Below are positions 26,794-35,999 of a stretch of 64,000 nucleotides of DNA, piece by piece. A program made the position numbers and the translations under genes. A model generated the notes under the pieces. The model ran no database searches. It had not been told where the DNA came from and saw only the letters and a list, made by a program, of their open reading frames with translations. How positions within the stretch are numbered: the first letter of the stretch is position 1; each line of letters begins with the position of its first letter. The DNA comes from Methylocapsa palsarum (GTDB lineage Bacteria > Pseudomonadota > Alphaproteobacteria > Rhizobiales > Beijerinckiaceae), in contig NZ_FOSN01000003.1 of NCBI RefSeq assembly GCF_900114285.1, positions 124,001 to 188,000 on the forward strand. The letters are read 5' to 3'.

Positions 26794-27273
26794 TTATTTT
26801 ACGGATTGCTGCGGCGGCAAAAATTTTTGATCGCTGAAGGGAAGCGAGGTCGGCGTCTGAATCGTGACGAATCCGATTTGAGCAGCGCGATGGCAGGCGT
26901 TGCACGCCGCGGTCAGGTCGGCAAAGCCGATCTCCACCTTCGCGATGTTCTTCTCTGAGATCGCCTTTCGCATCGCATTCAGCGGCTTCACCGCGCCTTC
27001 GATGAATTCGACAGGGATATTCTGATAGAGCATCGCCGCGCGTTCGATCGTGTCTGCGAGCTTGCCCAGTTCGTAGTCCAGGAGATCCCAGTTTTTGCGC
27101 TTGATCGCATACCAGGTCTTGATGTGTCGCCATTGCGTCATCATCATCAAATCCGCAAGGCCGCCGGGGGCCGCGTTTGCTTTTTGAAAAGGTTCGGCGA
27201 AAGGAACGTCGTCCGCAAGCGCCGGCGCCGCCGCAGCAGCCGTCAAAAAAATGATCGCAAGGCGCTTCATCAA
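26794..27273 (-). CDS. periplasmic cytochrome c-like protein with single CNACH haem motif
   Basis: A 159-residue protein with a signal peptide (about residues 1-20, ending PALA-D). A single haem-binding CNACH lies at about residue 126 near the C-terminus. The helical sequence before it (IKTWYAIKRKNWDLLDYELGKLADTIERAA) suggests a four-helix-bundle cytochrome of the c'-like type, in which the haem motif is on the last helix. I cannot assign an electron partner. It lies between the phosphoesterase gene, which it faces tail to tail, and the manganese catalase gene, with 156 bases to the latter. Confidence 0.72.
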   Translation of the reverse strand: MMKRLAIIFLTAAAAAPALADDVPFAEPFQKANAAPGGLADLMMMTQWRHIKTWYAIKRKNWDLLDYELGKLADTIERAAMLYQNIPVEFIEGAVKPLNAMRKAISEKNIAKVEIGFADLTAACNACHRAAQIGFVTIQTPTSLPFSDQKFLPPQQSVK

Positions 27274-27429
27274 ACCGGTCCGCTTTTGTGCTGGCTCATC
27301 TTTGGCGTGCGGCGGGCCATTATCAAGCCCGTTTCAGCGGGAACAGCAATATTTGTGATATTTTCCAACAAACGCTGCGCCGGTTCTTGCCCGGCGCGGC
27401 GAGACATTGCGTTTCAGGCCGCGGCGCCG

Positions 27430-28167
27430 CTATTCTGCGGCCACGCGATGGAATTTTTCGTCGTCGGGGTTGACTGGATCGGGCGGCAGGCCACCCTCGG
27501 GCTGCGGATCGGCGATGTATTTGAACTGACCCTCGTTCCACGGCCCGCGATAATCGTCGCCGTGGGACAGGTTGAACACGATGTTCACGGTGTCGTCCGG
27601 TTGAATCGTGCCGAAGAATGGATCGGTCAGCTTGCCCATGGCGTCAAGCGTTTTCATGAACATCTGCGCATGGGTGATTTCGCGGGTCAGCAGATGCGTC
27701 AGCGCTTTCTTCGTGCCCTCGTCCGTGCAACGCTTGATCAGCGCCTCGTAGGTCTGGCGCGCGCCCGCTTCGGAGGCGATGTTGGCGCGCAGATCGCGCA
27801 CGACATTGCCGCCTTCATTGATATAGGCGCCGGTCCAGGCCGAACCGCGGCTGTCGACGAAATGCGGGCCCATCCCCTTCATGGCGAACAACGGCGCCGC
27901 GTAGACGTCGGTTTGATCGAGATTCTGGGTATGCTGGACAATGAGTTTTCCGACCATTTCGAGATGGCTGAATTCCTCCATCGCAATGTCCTGCAGCATA
28001 TCGCGGATGCTGGCGTCCTCGACGTGAAAAGACTGCACCCAATACTGGAGCGCGGCGGTGAGTTCGCCCGTGGCGCCGCCGAATTGTTCGAGGAGGAATT
28101 GCCCGAAACGAGGATCTGGCGCGCCGACGTTGACCGGCTGAATTGTTTCCTTGACGTGAGAAAACAT
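27430..28167 (-). CDS. manganese catalase
   Basis: A 245-residue non-haem dimanganese catalase that dismutates hydrogen peroxide. The four-helix bundle carries the metal ligands: E-L-T-A-A-L-Q-Y in the first helix, AMEEFSHLEMVG in the second, then SEAGARQTYEALI and LLTREITHAQMFMKTL, where Glu and His residues bind the two Mn ions. GPHFVDSRGSAWTGAYI is also typical. I chose the ATG at 28167, which has AAGGAG 6 bases upstream; the frame is open further but without protein character. A near-consensus EcfG promoter lies about 90 bases upstream, suggesting general stress control. Confidence 0.92.
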   Translation of the reverse strand: MFSHVKETIQPVNVGAPDPRFGQFLLEQFGGATGELTAALQYWVQSFHVEDASIRDMLQDIAMEEFSHLEMVGKLIVQHTQNLDQTDVYAAPLFAMKGMGPHFVDSRGSAWTGAYINEGGNVVRDLRANIASEAGARQTYEALIKRCTDEGTKKALTHLLTREITHAQMFMKTLDAMGKLTDPFFGTIQPDDTVNIVFNLSHGDDYRGPWNEGQFKYIADPQPEGGLPPDPVNPDDEKFHRVAAE

Positions 28168-28257
28168 GTGAACTCCTTTTGGGTTTTCGTGGGACGTTTC
28201 GCAGGACTCGTAAACACTGGCGCGGCGTGAACCGCCTCCGCCAAGCGGCCAGCCAGA

Positions 28258-28282
28258 AACGGAAAGGCGCGTCAAAAGTTCG
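28258..28282 (-). promoter_or_regulatory. EcfG-type promoter candidate for manganese catalase
   Basis: On the minus strand CGAAC (28282-28278) and CGTT (28261-28258) are separated by 16 bases. This differs from the GGAAC-N16-CGTT consensus at one position. It lies about 90 bases before the catalase start. The spacing and the neighbouring stress genes make it plausible. Confidence 0.5.
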
Positions 28283-28450
28283 AGCTTGGCCGCGATCAAA
28301 CAATGCCTGCGGCTGTGAGCCGCAGATGCCCGCTGGCGTACACTCGAATTTAACCCCGGAGTTTTCGTGGTCTTAACCAGAGTTCTCTTGATCTTAACGA
28401 ATGTCGGCGATCAGAGAAGACGATGAAGCCAAGCCAGACTGGAACTTCCC

Positions 28451-28639
28451 ATGCGATTTAGGTTGACGCCGCCGGGCATGCCGGTTTTTTTGCTGTCGCT
28501 GACGATGGCTGCGGCGGCGATCGCAACGCTCTACACGCGTGTGCCCTATGTCGGCCACTACGTCAGCTCGCACCGCTTCTGGGTCTTGGTCTTTGCTTAT
28601 GCCGTGTTGTTGGCGGGGGTGGTTGTGGAGGGATTGTGA
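28451..28639 (+). CDS. small two-helix membrane protein, hypothetical
   Basis: A 62-residue protein with two hydrophobic segments (about residues 10-28 and 42-61) and the N-terminal sequence MRFRLTPPGMPVFLLSL, which recurs in short Hyphomicrobiales membrane proteins of unknown role. It is divergent from the manganese catalase gene and separated from it by 283 bases that contain the catalase promoter. Its place among stress genes hints at a stress role, but there is no direct evidence. Confidence 0.65.
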   Translation: MRFRLTPPGMPVFLLSLTMAAAAIATLYTRVPYVGHYVSSHRFWVLVFAYAVLLAGVVVEGL

Positions 28640-28801
28640 ACTCGTTGTAACGCTCTACAACGCGGTAAATACGTTACGACGCAGCGACTACGTCTACGGA
28701 CGCGCGCTGTGACCGCACGCGTCCTCCACGCTGCACCGGCTTATGCCGGCCGCCCGGCCGAGCCGCTCCGTCAAGGGGCGTCGCCGGGCGCCGAGCGGAT
28801 T

Positions 28802-29017
28802 TTAAAGCTTCTTGTCGATAGCGTCGACGACCTTGTTCGCGCCCTCTTTGATGGAGGATTTAGCGTCGCCCACGCCCTTCTCGATATCGCCCTTGGCCTT
28901 TTGCGCAAGACCTTCGGCTTGAAGTTTCTCTGATCCAACGGCCTTGCCCAGGACTTCCTTGACGTTTCCCATAGCTTTATCGGCCACGCCGGCGACTTTA
29001 TCTGTTGTGCTGCTCAT
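28802..29017 (-). CDS. CsbD-family stress protein, second copy
   Basis: A 71-residue CsbD protein (MSSTTDKVAGVADKAMGNVK ... GLAQKAKGDIEKGVGDAK) related to the one at 15889. I chose the ATG at 29017, which has GGAG 8 bases upstream; four extra in-frame residues further upstream are possible. An EcfG-type promoter lies 50 bases before it. Function of the family is unknown beyond stress induction. Confidence 0.88.
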   Translation of the reverse strand: MSSTTDKVAGVADKAMGNVKEVLGKAVGSEKLQAEGLAQKAKGDIEKGVGDAKSSIKEGANKVVDAIDKKL

Positions 29018-29066
29018 GCTTATCTCCAATAAAAGACAAATGGCTGTCTGTGAAAGCCGAGCGATG

Positions 29067-29091
29067 AACTGATGCTTCAGCGTTTGGTTCC
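29067..29091 (-). promoter_or_regulatory. EcfG-type promoter for second CsbD gene
   Basis: GGAAC (29091-29087) and AGTT (29070-29067) on the minus strand are 16 bases apart, one mismatch from GGAAC-N16-CGTT. The rest of the gap 29092-29388 holds several loosely repeated GTGAACCTC-like words (29165-29235) and the dispersed repeat at 29272. Confidence 0.6.
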
Positions 29092-29271
29092 GGACTATTT
29101 TCTACTCTTGTCGTAATAGATTGCCGCGAAACATGGCAGTTTCTCATCTGAAACTACACCTTATCGTGAACTTGATTGTTAACTCGTTCAACCTTGATGT
29201 GAACCTCGGCCAAACCTCATTGTGAACCTCAAGATAACATGCCGCCGGCCAACCGAACCTGGAGCGCGCCC

Positions 29272-29390
29272 GATCGCATGCCCTCATGCGATCGATCAGA
29301 TATCACTCCCGTTCAGAAATCGCTCAAAAGTCAAAAGCTTGCGCATATTCTTGTCGAATGGATGGATTAAATCCAATCGGTCTATGCCCT
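29272..29390. repeat. dispersed palindromic repeat, copy C
   Basis: A diverged copy in the same orientation as copy B, with CGCATGCCCTCATGCG and GGATGGATTAAATCC palindromes and the AAATCGCTCAAAAGTCAAAAGCTTG linker. A short extra segment (ATATCACTCCCGTTC) interrupts the first half. Its end coincides with the stop codon of the DUF3309 gene. Confidence 0.75.
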
Positions 29391-29547
29391 AGATTCGGCC
29401 TAGAAGCATCAAAATGACGACGACGACGAGCACCGTACCCAGAATCCCGGAGGGTCCGTAGCCCCAGCCTGCGCTGTGGGGCCAGCTCGGAACCGCGCCG
29501 ATCAAAAGAAGCACCAGAACGATGAGAAGAATGGTACTAAGAGGCAT
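29389..29547 (-). CDS. DUF3309 small membrane protein
   Basis: A 52-residue protein (MPLSTILLIVLVLLLIGAVP ... LVVVVILMLLGRI) with two hydrophobic helices around a WPHSAGWGYGPSG loop, which is the hallmark of the DUF3309 family. These are widespread in Alphaproteobacteria, often near stress or envelope genes, and have no known function. The gene is short and easily missed. It ends inside the last base of a dispersed repeat. Confidence 0.85.
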   Translation of the reverse strand: MPLSTILLIVLVLLLIGAVPSWPHSAGWGYGPSGILGTVLVVVVILMLLGRI

Positions 29548-29701
29548 GATGAAAGACCTTCTTCAGGGTTGAATTTCTCAAGCGATGCCCTAACCGATCA
29601 GACGATAAAAAGTTGCCGAAGAAATATGCTTGGGCCAAAGCGGCCGGATTTGCCTCGATCAGACCCTTCCGCACAAGCCCGACTCGGCTCATATTGGGCT
29701 T

Positions 29702-32344
29702 ATGGCAAAAGCGTCCGATCCGCCGAAACCTTCGAGGCCGAAACGGCCGAAGGCTCCCAATTCGAAAGCCTCACGGCCCGATGTCCACCCGCTCGGCGAG
29801 CATCTCGCCGCGCTTTTGAACCCGGCCCTCAACCAGCGCCCGCCCGGCTTCTCGGAGGCGCCCGGCGCTGGCTATGACGCGGGGCCCGCCTCGCGCATCG
29901 ACGAAAAGCTTGCGGCGACGCTGGACCTCGACGCGCGCGCCCGCCAGGTCGTCTCGGCGCCGCTCTATCAGCCCGAAGGCGTCGCCGGCGCCGCCGCCAC
30001 CGTCGATTCGCTAAAGGATCTGCTTGAGCGCGGCGATCCGAACCTGCGCGAAAAATCGCCATGGACCCCGCATCGCCCGCCCCGTCCGGAAAAATCCGAA
30101 GGCGGGCGGGCCTTCAAGATCGTGTCCGAATTCGAGCCTAAGGGCGACCAGCCGGCCGCCATCGACGAACTCGTCAAGGGGATCGAAGCGCAGGAGCGCG
30201 ACCAGGTGCTTCTGGGCGTCACCGGCTCCGGCAAGACCTTCACCATGGCGCAGGTCATCGCGCGCACCAACCGCCCGGCTCTCATTCTGGCGCCCAACAA
30301 GACGCTGGCGGCGCAGCTCTATGGCGAGTTCAAAAGCTTCTTTCCGGACAATGCGGTCGAATATTTCGTCTCCTACTACGATTACTACCAGCCCGAAGCC
30401 TATGTGCCGCGCTCGGACACCTACATCGAGAAGGAAAGTTCGATCAACGAGCAGATCGACCGCATGCGCCACGCCGCCACCCGCGCGCTGCTGGAGCGCG
30501 ACGACGTTATCATCGTCGCCTCGGTCTCGTGCATCTACGGCATCGGCTCGGTCGAAACCTACACGGCGATGACCTTCACCGTGAAAGTCAATGAAAGGAT
30601 CGACCAGCGCCAGCTCATCGCCGATCTTGTGGCCCTGCAATACAAGCGCTCCGGCGGCGATTTTTCGCGCGGCGTGTTCCGGGTGCGCGGCGATACGATC
30701 GAACTGTTTCCCGCCCATTATGAGGACCGCGCCTGGCGCATCGGCTTCTTCGGCGAGTCCATCGAATCCATCGCCGAGTTCGATCCGCTGACCGGCAAGA
30801 AGACGCAGGACCTCGAGTTCGTGAAGGTCTACGCCAATTCGCATTATGTGACGCCGCGCCCGACTCTGCTGCAATCGATCAAGGGCATCAAGACCGAGCT
30901 GAAGCAGCGCCTCGGCGAGCTCAACAACGCGGGCCGGCTGCTCGAATCGCAGCGGCTGGAACAGCGCACGATGTTCGATCTCGAAATGCTGGAGGCGGCG
31001 GGTTCGTGCGCGGGCATCGAAAACTATTCGCGCTATCTCACCGGGCGGCGCCCCGGCGAGCCGCCGCCGACCCTCTTCGAATACCTGCCCGACAACGCGC
31101 TCGTGTTCACCGATGAATCCCATGTGACCGTGCCGCAGATCGGCGCCATGTATCGCGGCGATTTCCGGCGCAAGGCGACGCTCGCCGAATATGGCTTCCG
31201 TCTCCCGTCCTGCCTCGATAACAGGCCGTTGCGCTTCGAGGAATGGGAGGCGATGCGCCCGCAGACCGTCCATGTGTCGGCGACGCCCGGCTCCTGGGAG
31301 ATGGAGCGGACGGGGGGCGTCTTCGTCGAGCAGGTGATCCGTCCGACCGGGCTCATCGACCCGCCGGTCGAAATCCGCCCGGCCCGCGCGCAGGTGGACG
31401 ATCTCTTAAGCGAAGTGCGCGAGGTCGCGGCCAAGGGCTACCGCAGCCTCGTCACGGTGCTGACCAAGCGCATGGCCGAGGACCTCACCGAATATCTGCA
31501 CGAACATGGCGCGCGGGTGCGCTACATGCATTCGGACATCGACACGATCGAGCGGATCGAGATCATCCGCGACCTGCGCCTCGGCGCCTTTGATATTCTC
31601 GTCGGCATCAACCTGCTCCGCGAAGGTCTCGACATTCCCGAATGCGGCCTCGTGGCGATCCTCGACGCCGATAAGGAGGGCTTTCTGCGCAGCGAGACCT
31701 CGCTGGTGCAGACGATCGGGCGCGCCGCGCGCAACGTCGACGGCAAGGTGATCCTCTATGCCGACGCCGTCACCGGCTCGATGCAGCGCGCCATCGCCGA
31801 GACCGACCGCCGCCGCGAAAAACAACAGGCCTACAACATCGCCAACAACATCACGCCGGCGACGATCAAGCGGGGCATCCAGGATATCCTGGGTTCCGTC
31901 TACGAGCAGGATCATGTGACGGTGGATTCAGGATTCGCCGCGCCGGAGATTTTGGCCGGCCACAATTTCAAGGCGACCATCGCAGACCTTGAAAAAAAGA
32001 TGCGCGCCGCCGCCGCCGATCTCGATTTCGAGGCGGCCGCGCGCTACCGCGACGAATTGAAGCGCCTGCAGGCGGTCGAACTCGCCATCGCCGACGATCC
32101 GCTTGCGCGCCAGAGCGACGTCGAGGATCAAGCGGGCGCCTACAAGGGCGAACGCAAATATGGCGCGGCGGCGAATCTGCCGGCGAGCCGCCCGCACAAG
32201 CCGACGGATTCGGAAATGGGGCCGCATAATTTTGGGGGCGGCGAGGCGAAGCCCCGAGGGCCATCAGAGCCGCGCGGGGATGTGAAGGGACGCAGTTCAG
32301 CGGGGAAGGGCGGCACGCGGGTCTACCGGGGGAAGGTGCGGTGA
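29702..32344 (+). CDS. uvrB: excinuclease ABC subunit B
   Basis: An 880-residue DNA-damage-recognition helicase of nucleotide excision repair; it receives DNA from UvrA and recruits UvrC. Conserved parts are the Walker [14 protein letters not shown], the beta-hairpin [12 protein letters not shown] with [17 protein letters not shown], the DEAD-like TDESH, and [19 protein letters not shown]. The C-terminal UVR domain for UvrC contact is at about 745-790 ([30 protein letters not shown]). There are about 130 extra N-terminal residues and a 90-residue basic tail, as in other Hyphomicrobiales UvrB proteins. I chose the ATG at 29702 (MAKASDPPK); an upstream ATG at 29630 is possible. Confidence 0.97.
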   Translation: MAKASDPPKPSRPKRPKAPNSKASRPDVHPLGEHLAALLNPALNQRPPGFSEAPGAGYDAGPASRIDEKLAATLDLDARARQVVSAPLYQPEGVAGAAATVDSLKDLLERGDPNLREKSPWTPHRPPRPEKSEGGRAFKIVSEFEPKGDQPAAIDELVKGIEAQERDQVLLGVTGSGKTFTMAQVIARTNRPALILAPNKTLAAQLYGEFKSFFPDNAVEYFVSYYDYYQPEAYVPRSDTYIEKESSINEQIDRMRHAATRALLERDDVIIVASVSCIYGIGSVETYTAMTFTVKVNERIDQRQLIADLVALQYKRSGGDFSRGVFRVRGDTIELFPAHYEDRAWRIGFFGESIESIAEFDPLTGKKTQDLEFVKVYANSHYVTPRPTLLQSIKGIKTELKQRLGELNNAGRLLESQRLEQRTMFDLEMLEAAGSCAGIENYSRYLTGRRPGEPPPTLFEYLPDNALVFTDESHVTVPQIGAMYRGDFRRKATLAEYGFRLPSCLDNRPLRFEEWEAMRPQTVHVSATPGSWEMERTGGVFVEQVIRPTGLIDPPVEIRPARAQVDDLLSEVREVAAKGYRSLVTVLTKRMAEDLTEYLHEHGARVRYMHSDIDTIERIEIIRDLRLGAFDILVGINLLREGLDIPECGLVAILDADKEGFLRSETSLVQTIGRAARNVDGKVILYADAVTGSMQRAIAETDRRREKQQAYNIANNITPATIKRGIQDILGSVYEQDHVTVDSGFAAPEILAGHNFKATIADLEKKMRAAAADLDFEAAARYRDELKRLQAVELAIADDPLARQSDVEDQAGAYKGERKYGAAANLPASRPHKPTDSEMGPHNFGGGEAKPRGPSEPRGDVKGRSSAGKGGTRVYRGKVR

Positions 32345-32413
32345 GCGGGGGCGCATGGGTCCTCCAGCGCCGCGTTCCATAATGGGGCTTATGCGGCAGC
32401 TCGAAACTCGAAG

Positions 32414-32707
32414 TTAGTGGCAGTTTGGCACGGTTGCAGAGCATCTACTCCAACAAGCGCTTTCTTGATTAGCGACGTTTGACAGACAACCAGCATATCC
32501 GCTACCTGGTCCGTTGCAAACCCCGTTGCCGACCGTTCCACCGTTAATGCGACAACAAATATTATTGCCATTAGCACGCGCACTGACGCAGGCGTTCCTG
32601 CAAGCGGCGCATTCTGGTGAAGCAAACTGCGCCATCGCTGTTTCTAAGCCACTAAAAGTGAAAACAATAAAAAGCGCAAAACCAACGATTCTATCTTGTT
32701 CGTCCAA
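32414..32707 (-). CDS. small cysteine-rich protein with signal peptide, hypothetical
   Basis: A 97-residue open frame with a hydrophobic N-terminus (FALFIVFTFSGLETAMAQ) that looks like a signal peptide cleaved near AMA-Q. The mature part of about 73 residues has ten cysteines, many in C-x2-C, CC and C-x3-C pairs, and many Asn/Gly residues, which suggests a secreted, disulphide-bonded domain. I do not recognise a family. The start is TTG without a clear ribosome-binding site, and local base composition is less GC-rich than elsewhere, so acquisition by transfer is possible. The 329 bases from 32708 to 33036 hold no other feature I can support. Confidence 0.45.
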   Translation of the reverse strand: MDEQDRIVGFALFIVFTFSGLETAMAQFASPECAACRNACVSARANGNNICCRINGGTVGNGVCNGPGSGYAGCLSNVANQESACWSRCSATVPNCH

Positions 32708-33036
32708 AAAAAAACGATTCGATCTCCTGAACTCGGACTATCCGTTTCATCATCGCTCCCCGCACCGACTTTGGTATGAACCAATAGTCTTTCGCCTTTT
32801 CGCTGTTCCGTCAAATTGCGCAATGCCGTGCTTATGCACGGCAATGCCACTTCAATTAAATCAACCACTTGGCGCGTGCATAAATCAGGTGCGCATGGAA
32901 TCTCATGAGCGCAGCAATCTCAGCGCCCGTCATGAACCCATATTGCAAAAGCCCCCAAACCCCGTCCGCCCCATTTTCGCCGCAATACGCGCAAGGAGTG
33001 CGCCTTACATTTAATGCACGACTTTGAAGGATCCGA

Positions 33037-33606
33037 ATGCCCGCAATAATGTCCCGCGCCGCCCTTTTGCTTGGCCTCTTCGCCGCCTCTCCCGCCTTGG
33101 CGCTCGAGTCTCCCTCGGGTGGGGCGAGCCCCTTCGCCGGTCTCTTCGGCGGGTTTCAGGAACAGGCGATCCCGCGCCAGATCATCGAATGGAACGCCGA
33201 TTATCCGGCCGGAACCGTGGTCGTCTCGACGAGCCAGCGCCGGCTTTATTATGTGCTTGGCCACGACCGGGCGATCCGCTACGGGGTCGGGGTCGGGCGC
33301 GACGGCTTCACCTGGTCGGGCGCGAAGACCGTGTCGATGATTCGCGAATGGCCGGGCTGGTCGCCGCCGCCGCAGATGATCAGGCGCCGTCCCGATTTGC
33401 CACGCTACATGAAGGGCGGCATCGACAATCCGCTCGGCGCGCGGGCGATCTACCTTGGCCCCAGCATGTACCGCATCCACGGGTCGAACGAGCCCGAAAC
33501 GATCGGCTCCGCCGTCTCGTCCGGCTGCATCAGGATGACCAACGACGACGTCGTCGATCTCGCCGGACGGGTGAAGGTGGGAACGAAAGTGGTGGTGCTG
33601 CAGTAA
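33037..33606 (+). CDS. L,D-transpeptidase (ErfK/YbiS/YnhG family)
   Basis: A 189-residue periplasmic enzyme with a signal peptide (residues 1-22, ending PALA-LE). The YkuD catalytic domain has the nucleophile motif HGSNEPETIGSAVSSGCIRM, with the essential Cys in SSGCIRM and the conserved His at its start. L,D-transpeptidases form 3-3 peptidoglycan cross-links or attach lipoproteins or beta-barrel proteins to the wall. The gene converges on the transglycosylase gene with 30 bases between the stops, though they share a cell-wall theme. Confidence 0.92.
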   Translation: MPAIMSRAALLLGLFAASPALALESPSGGASPFAGLFGGFQEQAIPRQIIEWNADYPAGTVVVSTSQRRLYYVLGHDRAIRYGVGVGRDGFTWSGAKTVSMIREWPGWSPPPQMIRRRPDLPRYMKGGIDNPLGARAIYLGPSMYRIHGSNEPETIGSAVSSGCIRMTNDDVVDLAGRVKVGTKVVVLQ

Positions 33607-33636
33607 ACTCGCAGCCCGCCGCGCGTTGCGCCGGCC

Positions 33637-34455
33637 CTATTCCCCGCTTGCGAGCTTCGTCGCGAACAGGGCGATGGTGCGGGCATAGACGTCGGCCTTG
33701 TTCCATTCCTGAATCACGGCGAAATTCGGCTCGCCGGGGTTCCACCCGGCGCCGCGTTTCCAGCCGAATCCCTTCAGATAATTGGCGGTCGAGGCGAGCA
33801 CGTCCGGCGCGTTATGGATGAGGTCGGCGCGCCCGTCGCCGCTGAAGTCCACCGCATATTTCAGATAGGACGAAGGCATGAACTGGGTCTGTCCCAGTTC
33901 GCCGGCCCAGGCGCCGCGCATCGCGCCTGGGGCGAGATCGCCGCGCTGGATGAGCTTCAGAGCGTCGATGAGTTCAGCCTGGAATTTGTCGCTGCGGCGA
34001 CAGTCGAAGGCGAGGGTCGCCAGCGCGCGCAGCGTCGGCGTGTCGCCGTTGACGGCGCCGAAATCGGTCTCGAGGCCCCAGATCGCGACGATGATCGGTC
34101 CGGGCACGCCATAGGCCTCGTTGATGCGCTCGAACGTTCCAGCATATTGCTTGAGGAGCGTGCGGCCTCGTTTCAACCGGTTGGCGTTGACCATGCGCGC
34201 CGAGAATTCCTCGAAACTCTGGTGAAAGACGTGCTGGCCGTGGTCCTTCGAGATGATGTCCGGGTCGTAGGCGACGCCGTCGAGCGCGCTGATCGCGGCG
34301 GCGGAGACGCCCTGCGCCGCGGCTTCCTGCCGGATCGCGGCGATGAAGGCGTCGAACCCGGCCGGATCGCGGCAGGTCGCGGCGCGGACCGGCGACGCTG
34401 CGCAAAGCGCCAGGATGAAAACGCCGGACAGACCTCGCCGCATCGTCAATCGCAT
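33637..34455 (-). CDS. lytic murein transglycosylase (MltB family)
   Basis: A 272-residue SLT_2/MltB-type enzyme that cleaves the glycan strand of peptidoglycan with formation of 1,6-anhydroMurNAc. A signal peptide spans about residues 1-25 (GVFILALCAASPVRA). The catalytic Glu is in IWGLETDFG, and the downstream motifs GELGQTQFMPSSYLKYAVDFSGDGRADL and DVLASTANYLKGFGW are diagnostic. There is no lipobox Cys, so it is a soluble periplasmic form. A candidate small RNA gene lies upstream on the same strand and ends 150 bases before this start. Confidence 0.92.
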   Translation of the reverse strand: MRLTMRRGLSGVFILALCAASPVRAATCRDPAGFDAFIAAIRQEAAAQGVSAAAISALDGVAYDPDIISKDHGQHVFHQSFEEFSARMVNANRLKRGRTLLKQYAGTFERINEAYGVPGPIIVAIWGLETDFGAVNGDTPTLRALATLAFDCRRSDKFQAELIDALKLIQRGDLAPGAMRGAWAGELGQTQFMPSSYLKYAVDFSGDGRADLIHNAPDVLASTANYLKGFGWKRGAGWNPGEPNFAVIQEWNKADVYARTIALFATKLASGE

Positions 34456-34605
34456 GAAAGCCGCTCCGCCCTAAGCTGGAAGGTGATTCGCTCTAACGAC
34501 CTTCCATAGCTTATTCTTCAAGGCAAGGCTTGCTTCGAGGGAAGGCTTGCGCCGGAGCGCCTTTCAAACCGGCGCTGTCCCAATTTTTGAACCGGGCCGT
34601 CCCGA

Positions 34606-34786
34606 AGACGAAAAAAGGCGAGAAAACGCAAAGCGCTCTCGCCTTTTTCAGCTCTGCCCTTGTCTGATTTTCGCCTGCGCCTCACGCGGAAGGCGGCTCC
34701 TTGATGGAGCAAGGCGAAAATCAGCGTCCTCCCAAGACCCGGACCGAAGACCGAATGTGCGCCAGTTCTGGCTCTCAACGGCTCGC
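34606..34786 (-). ncRNA. candidate structured small RNA with its own promoter and terminator
   Basis: Read on the minus strand, a compact three-way junction ends 15 bases before an intrinsic terminator. P1 is a perfect 13-bp helix (34664-34676 with 34712-34724). Inside it are two contiguous 5-bp hairpins, P2 (34678-34682 with 34691-34695) and P3 (34696-34700 with 34706-34710), leaving only one unpaired base on each side. GTGACA-N17-TATATC at 34821-34793 is a reasonable sigma-70-type promoter, giving a transcript of about 180 bases. No protein-coding frame fits. I do not recognise it as 6S, SRP RNA, tmRNA or a known riboswitch. It could also be a leader or attenuator for the downstream transglycosylase gene. 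Confidence 0.5.
34612..34648 (-). terminator. intrinsic terminator of the candidate small RNA (bidirectional-looking)
   Basis: A perfect 12-bp stem (34612-34623 with 34637-34648), loop of 13 bases, ends on the minus strand in a run of six T residues; on the plus strand there are five. No protein gene ends near it on either strand, which is the main reason to suspect a non-coding transcript. Confidence 0.8.
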
Positions 34787-35033
34787 TTGAGCGATATACC
34801 TTTCATTGCGGCGCTTGTCACCTGTCAATGAGGCAAAATGCCCTAAAAATCCGCGAGGCGGGGCGAAGTTTTTTGCGAACCGCCATTTTGCGCCGCACCC
34901 TTTTTAAGAGGGCGGGCGAAGGCGACCGCGAATGATTTCCCGCAGGCTTCGAAGGCCCGCGGCCGCGAAGAAATCGTTCGACTTCGACGCCCACAACATG
35001 CTCCAAAGCTCCGATCCAACAGGCGGTGGACGA

Positions 35034-35999
35034 ATGGCTGTTTATACCGATGTGACCGACGCGGACCTGACGGCGTTTCTGAGCCAGTATGACATTGGCC
35101 GCGCGCGCGCGCTGAAAGGCATCGCTGAGGGCGTCGAGAACTCCAATTTTCTGCTTCACGCAGGCGCGGGCGTTTACATTCTGACGCTGTACGAGAAACG
35201 TGTCGACGAGAACAATCTGCCTTTCTTCCTTGGCCTGATGGAGCATCTCGCCAGGCACGGGCTCAACTGCCCGCTGCCGGTGCGCAACCGGTCCGGCGGC
35301 GCGCTTGGGCGGATCGCCGGGCGTCCCGCCGCGATCGTCACCTTTCTTGAAGGCGTTTCGGCGACCCGGCCAAACGAGGATCAATGCGCCGCGCTCGGAG
35401 AAGCTCTTGGCAGGCTGCACGTGGCCGGCGCCGACTTTCCTCTGCGCCGGCCGAATTCATTGGGCTTGAGCGCGTGGCCTGACCTCTTCGGGGAGGTCAG
35501 CGCACGCGCCGACGAAGTTCAGCCGGGACTTGCGGACCTGATCGCTCGGGAGCTGATCTTTCTCGAAAGGAACTGGCCCACCGGATTGCCCTCCGGAATC
35601 ATTCACGCCGATATGTTTCCGGACAATGTCCTCTTTCTCGGCGACGCCGTGTCCGGGGTCATCGATTTCTATTTCGCCTGCGTCGACAATCTCGCCTACG
35701 ACGCGGCCGTTTGCTTGAACGCATGGTGTTTCGACAAGGATCAGGCCTATGACAGCCAAAAGGCCCGCGCATTTTTCAAGGCCTACGAACGCGTTCGCCC
35801 GTTGACCGCCGGAGAAGCCGAGGCGCTCTGCGTCCTCGCCCGCGGCGCGGCGCTGCGGTTCACTTTGACCCGCCTCGTCGATTGGCTGAACGTTCCGCCG
35901 GGCGCGTTGGTCCACCCCAAGGACCCCCGCGAATACGTGCGCAAGCTTCAGGTCCTGCAGACCATCGGCGGCGCCGCTGACCTGGGTCTGATCCGATGA
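35034..35999 (+). CDS. thrB: homoserine kinase (ThrB, APH-fold type)
   Basis: A 321-residue enzyme that phosphorylates homoserine for threonine synthesis. It is the aminoglycoside-phosphotransferase-fold form used in Hyphomicrobiales rather than the GHMP form. The N-lobe has [16 protein letters not shown] and [12 protein letters not shown]. The catalytic loop is [16 protein letters not shown], followed by the metal-binding [18 protein letters not shown] chose the ATG at 35034 (MAVYTDVT), the family's normal start, 34 codons inside a longer frame. It overlaps rnhA by 4 bases. The partner threonine synthase is at 45988. Confidence 0.95.
   Translation: MAVYTDVTDADLTAFLSQYDIGRARALKGIAEGVENSNFLLHAGAGVYILTLYEKRVDENNLPFFLGLMEHLARHGLNCPLPVRNRSGGALGRIAGRPAAIVTFLEGVSATRPNEDQCAALGEALGRLHVAGADFPLRRPNSLGLSAWPDLFGEVSARADEVQPGLADLIARELIFLERNWPTGLPSGIIHADMFPDNVLFLGDAVSGVIDFYFACVDNLAYDAAVCLNAWCFDKDQAYDSQKARAFFKAYERVRPLTAGEAEALCVLARGAALRFTLTRLVDWLNVPPGALVHPKDPREYVRKLQVLQTIGGAADLGLIR

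Noticed and set aside
34518-34778. An 86-codon minus-strand frame overlapping the candidate small RNA
   Set aside because: It starts with TTG, has no ribosome-binding site or protein features, and runs through the RNA helices and the terminator.
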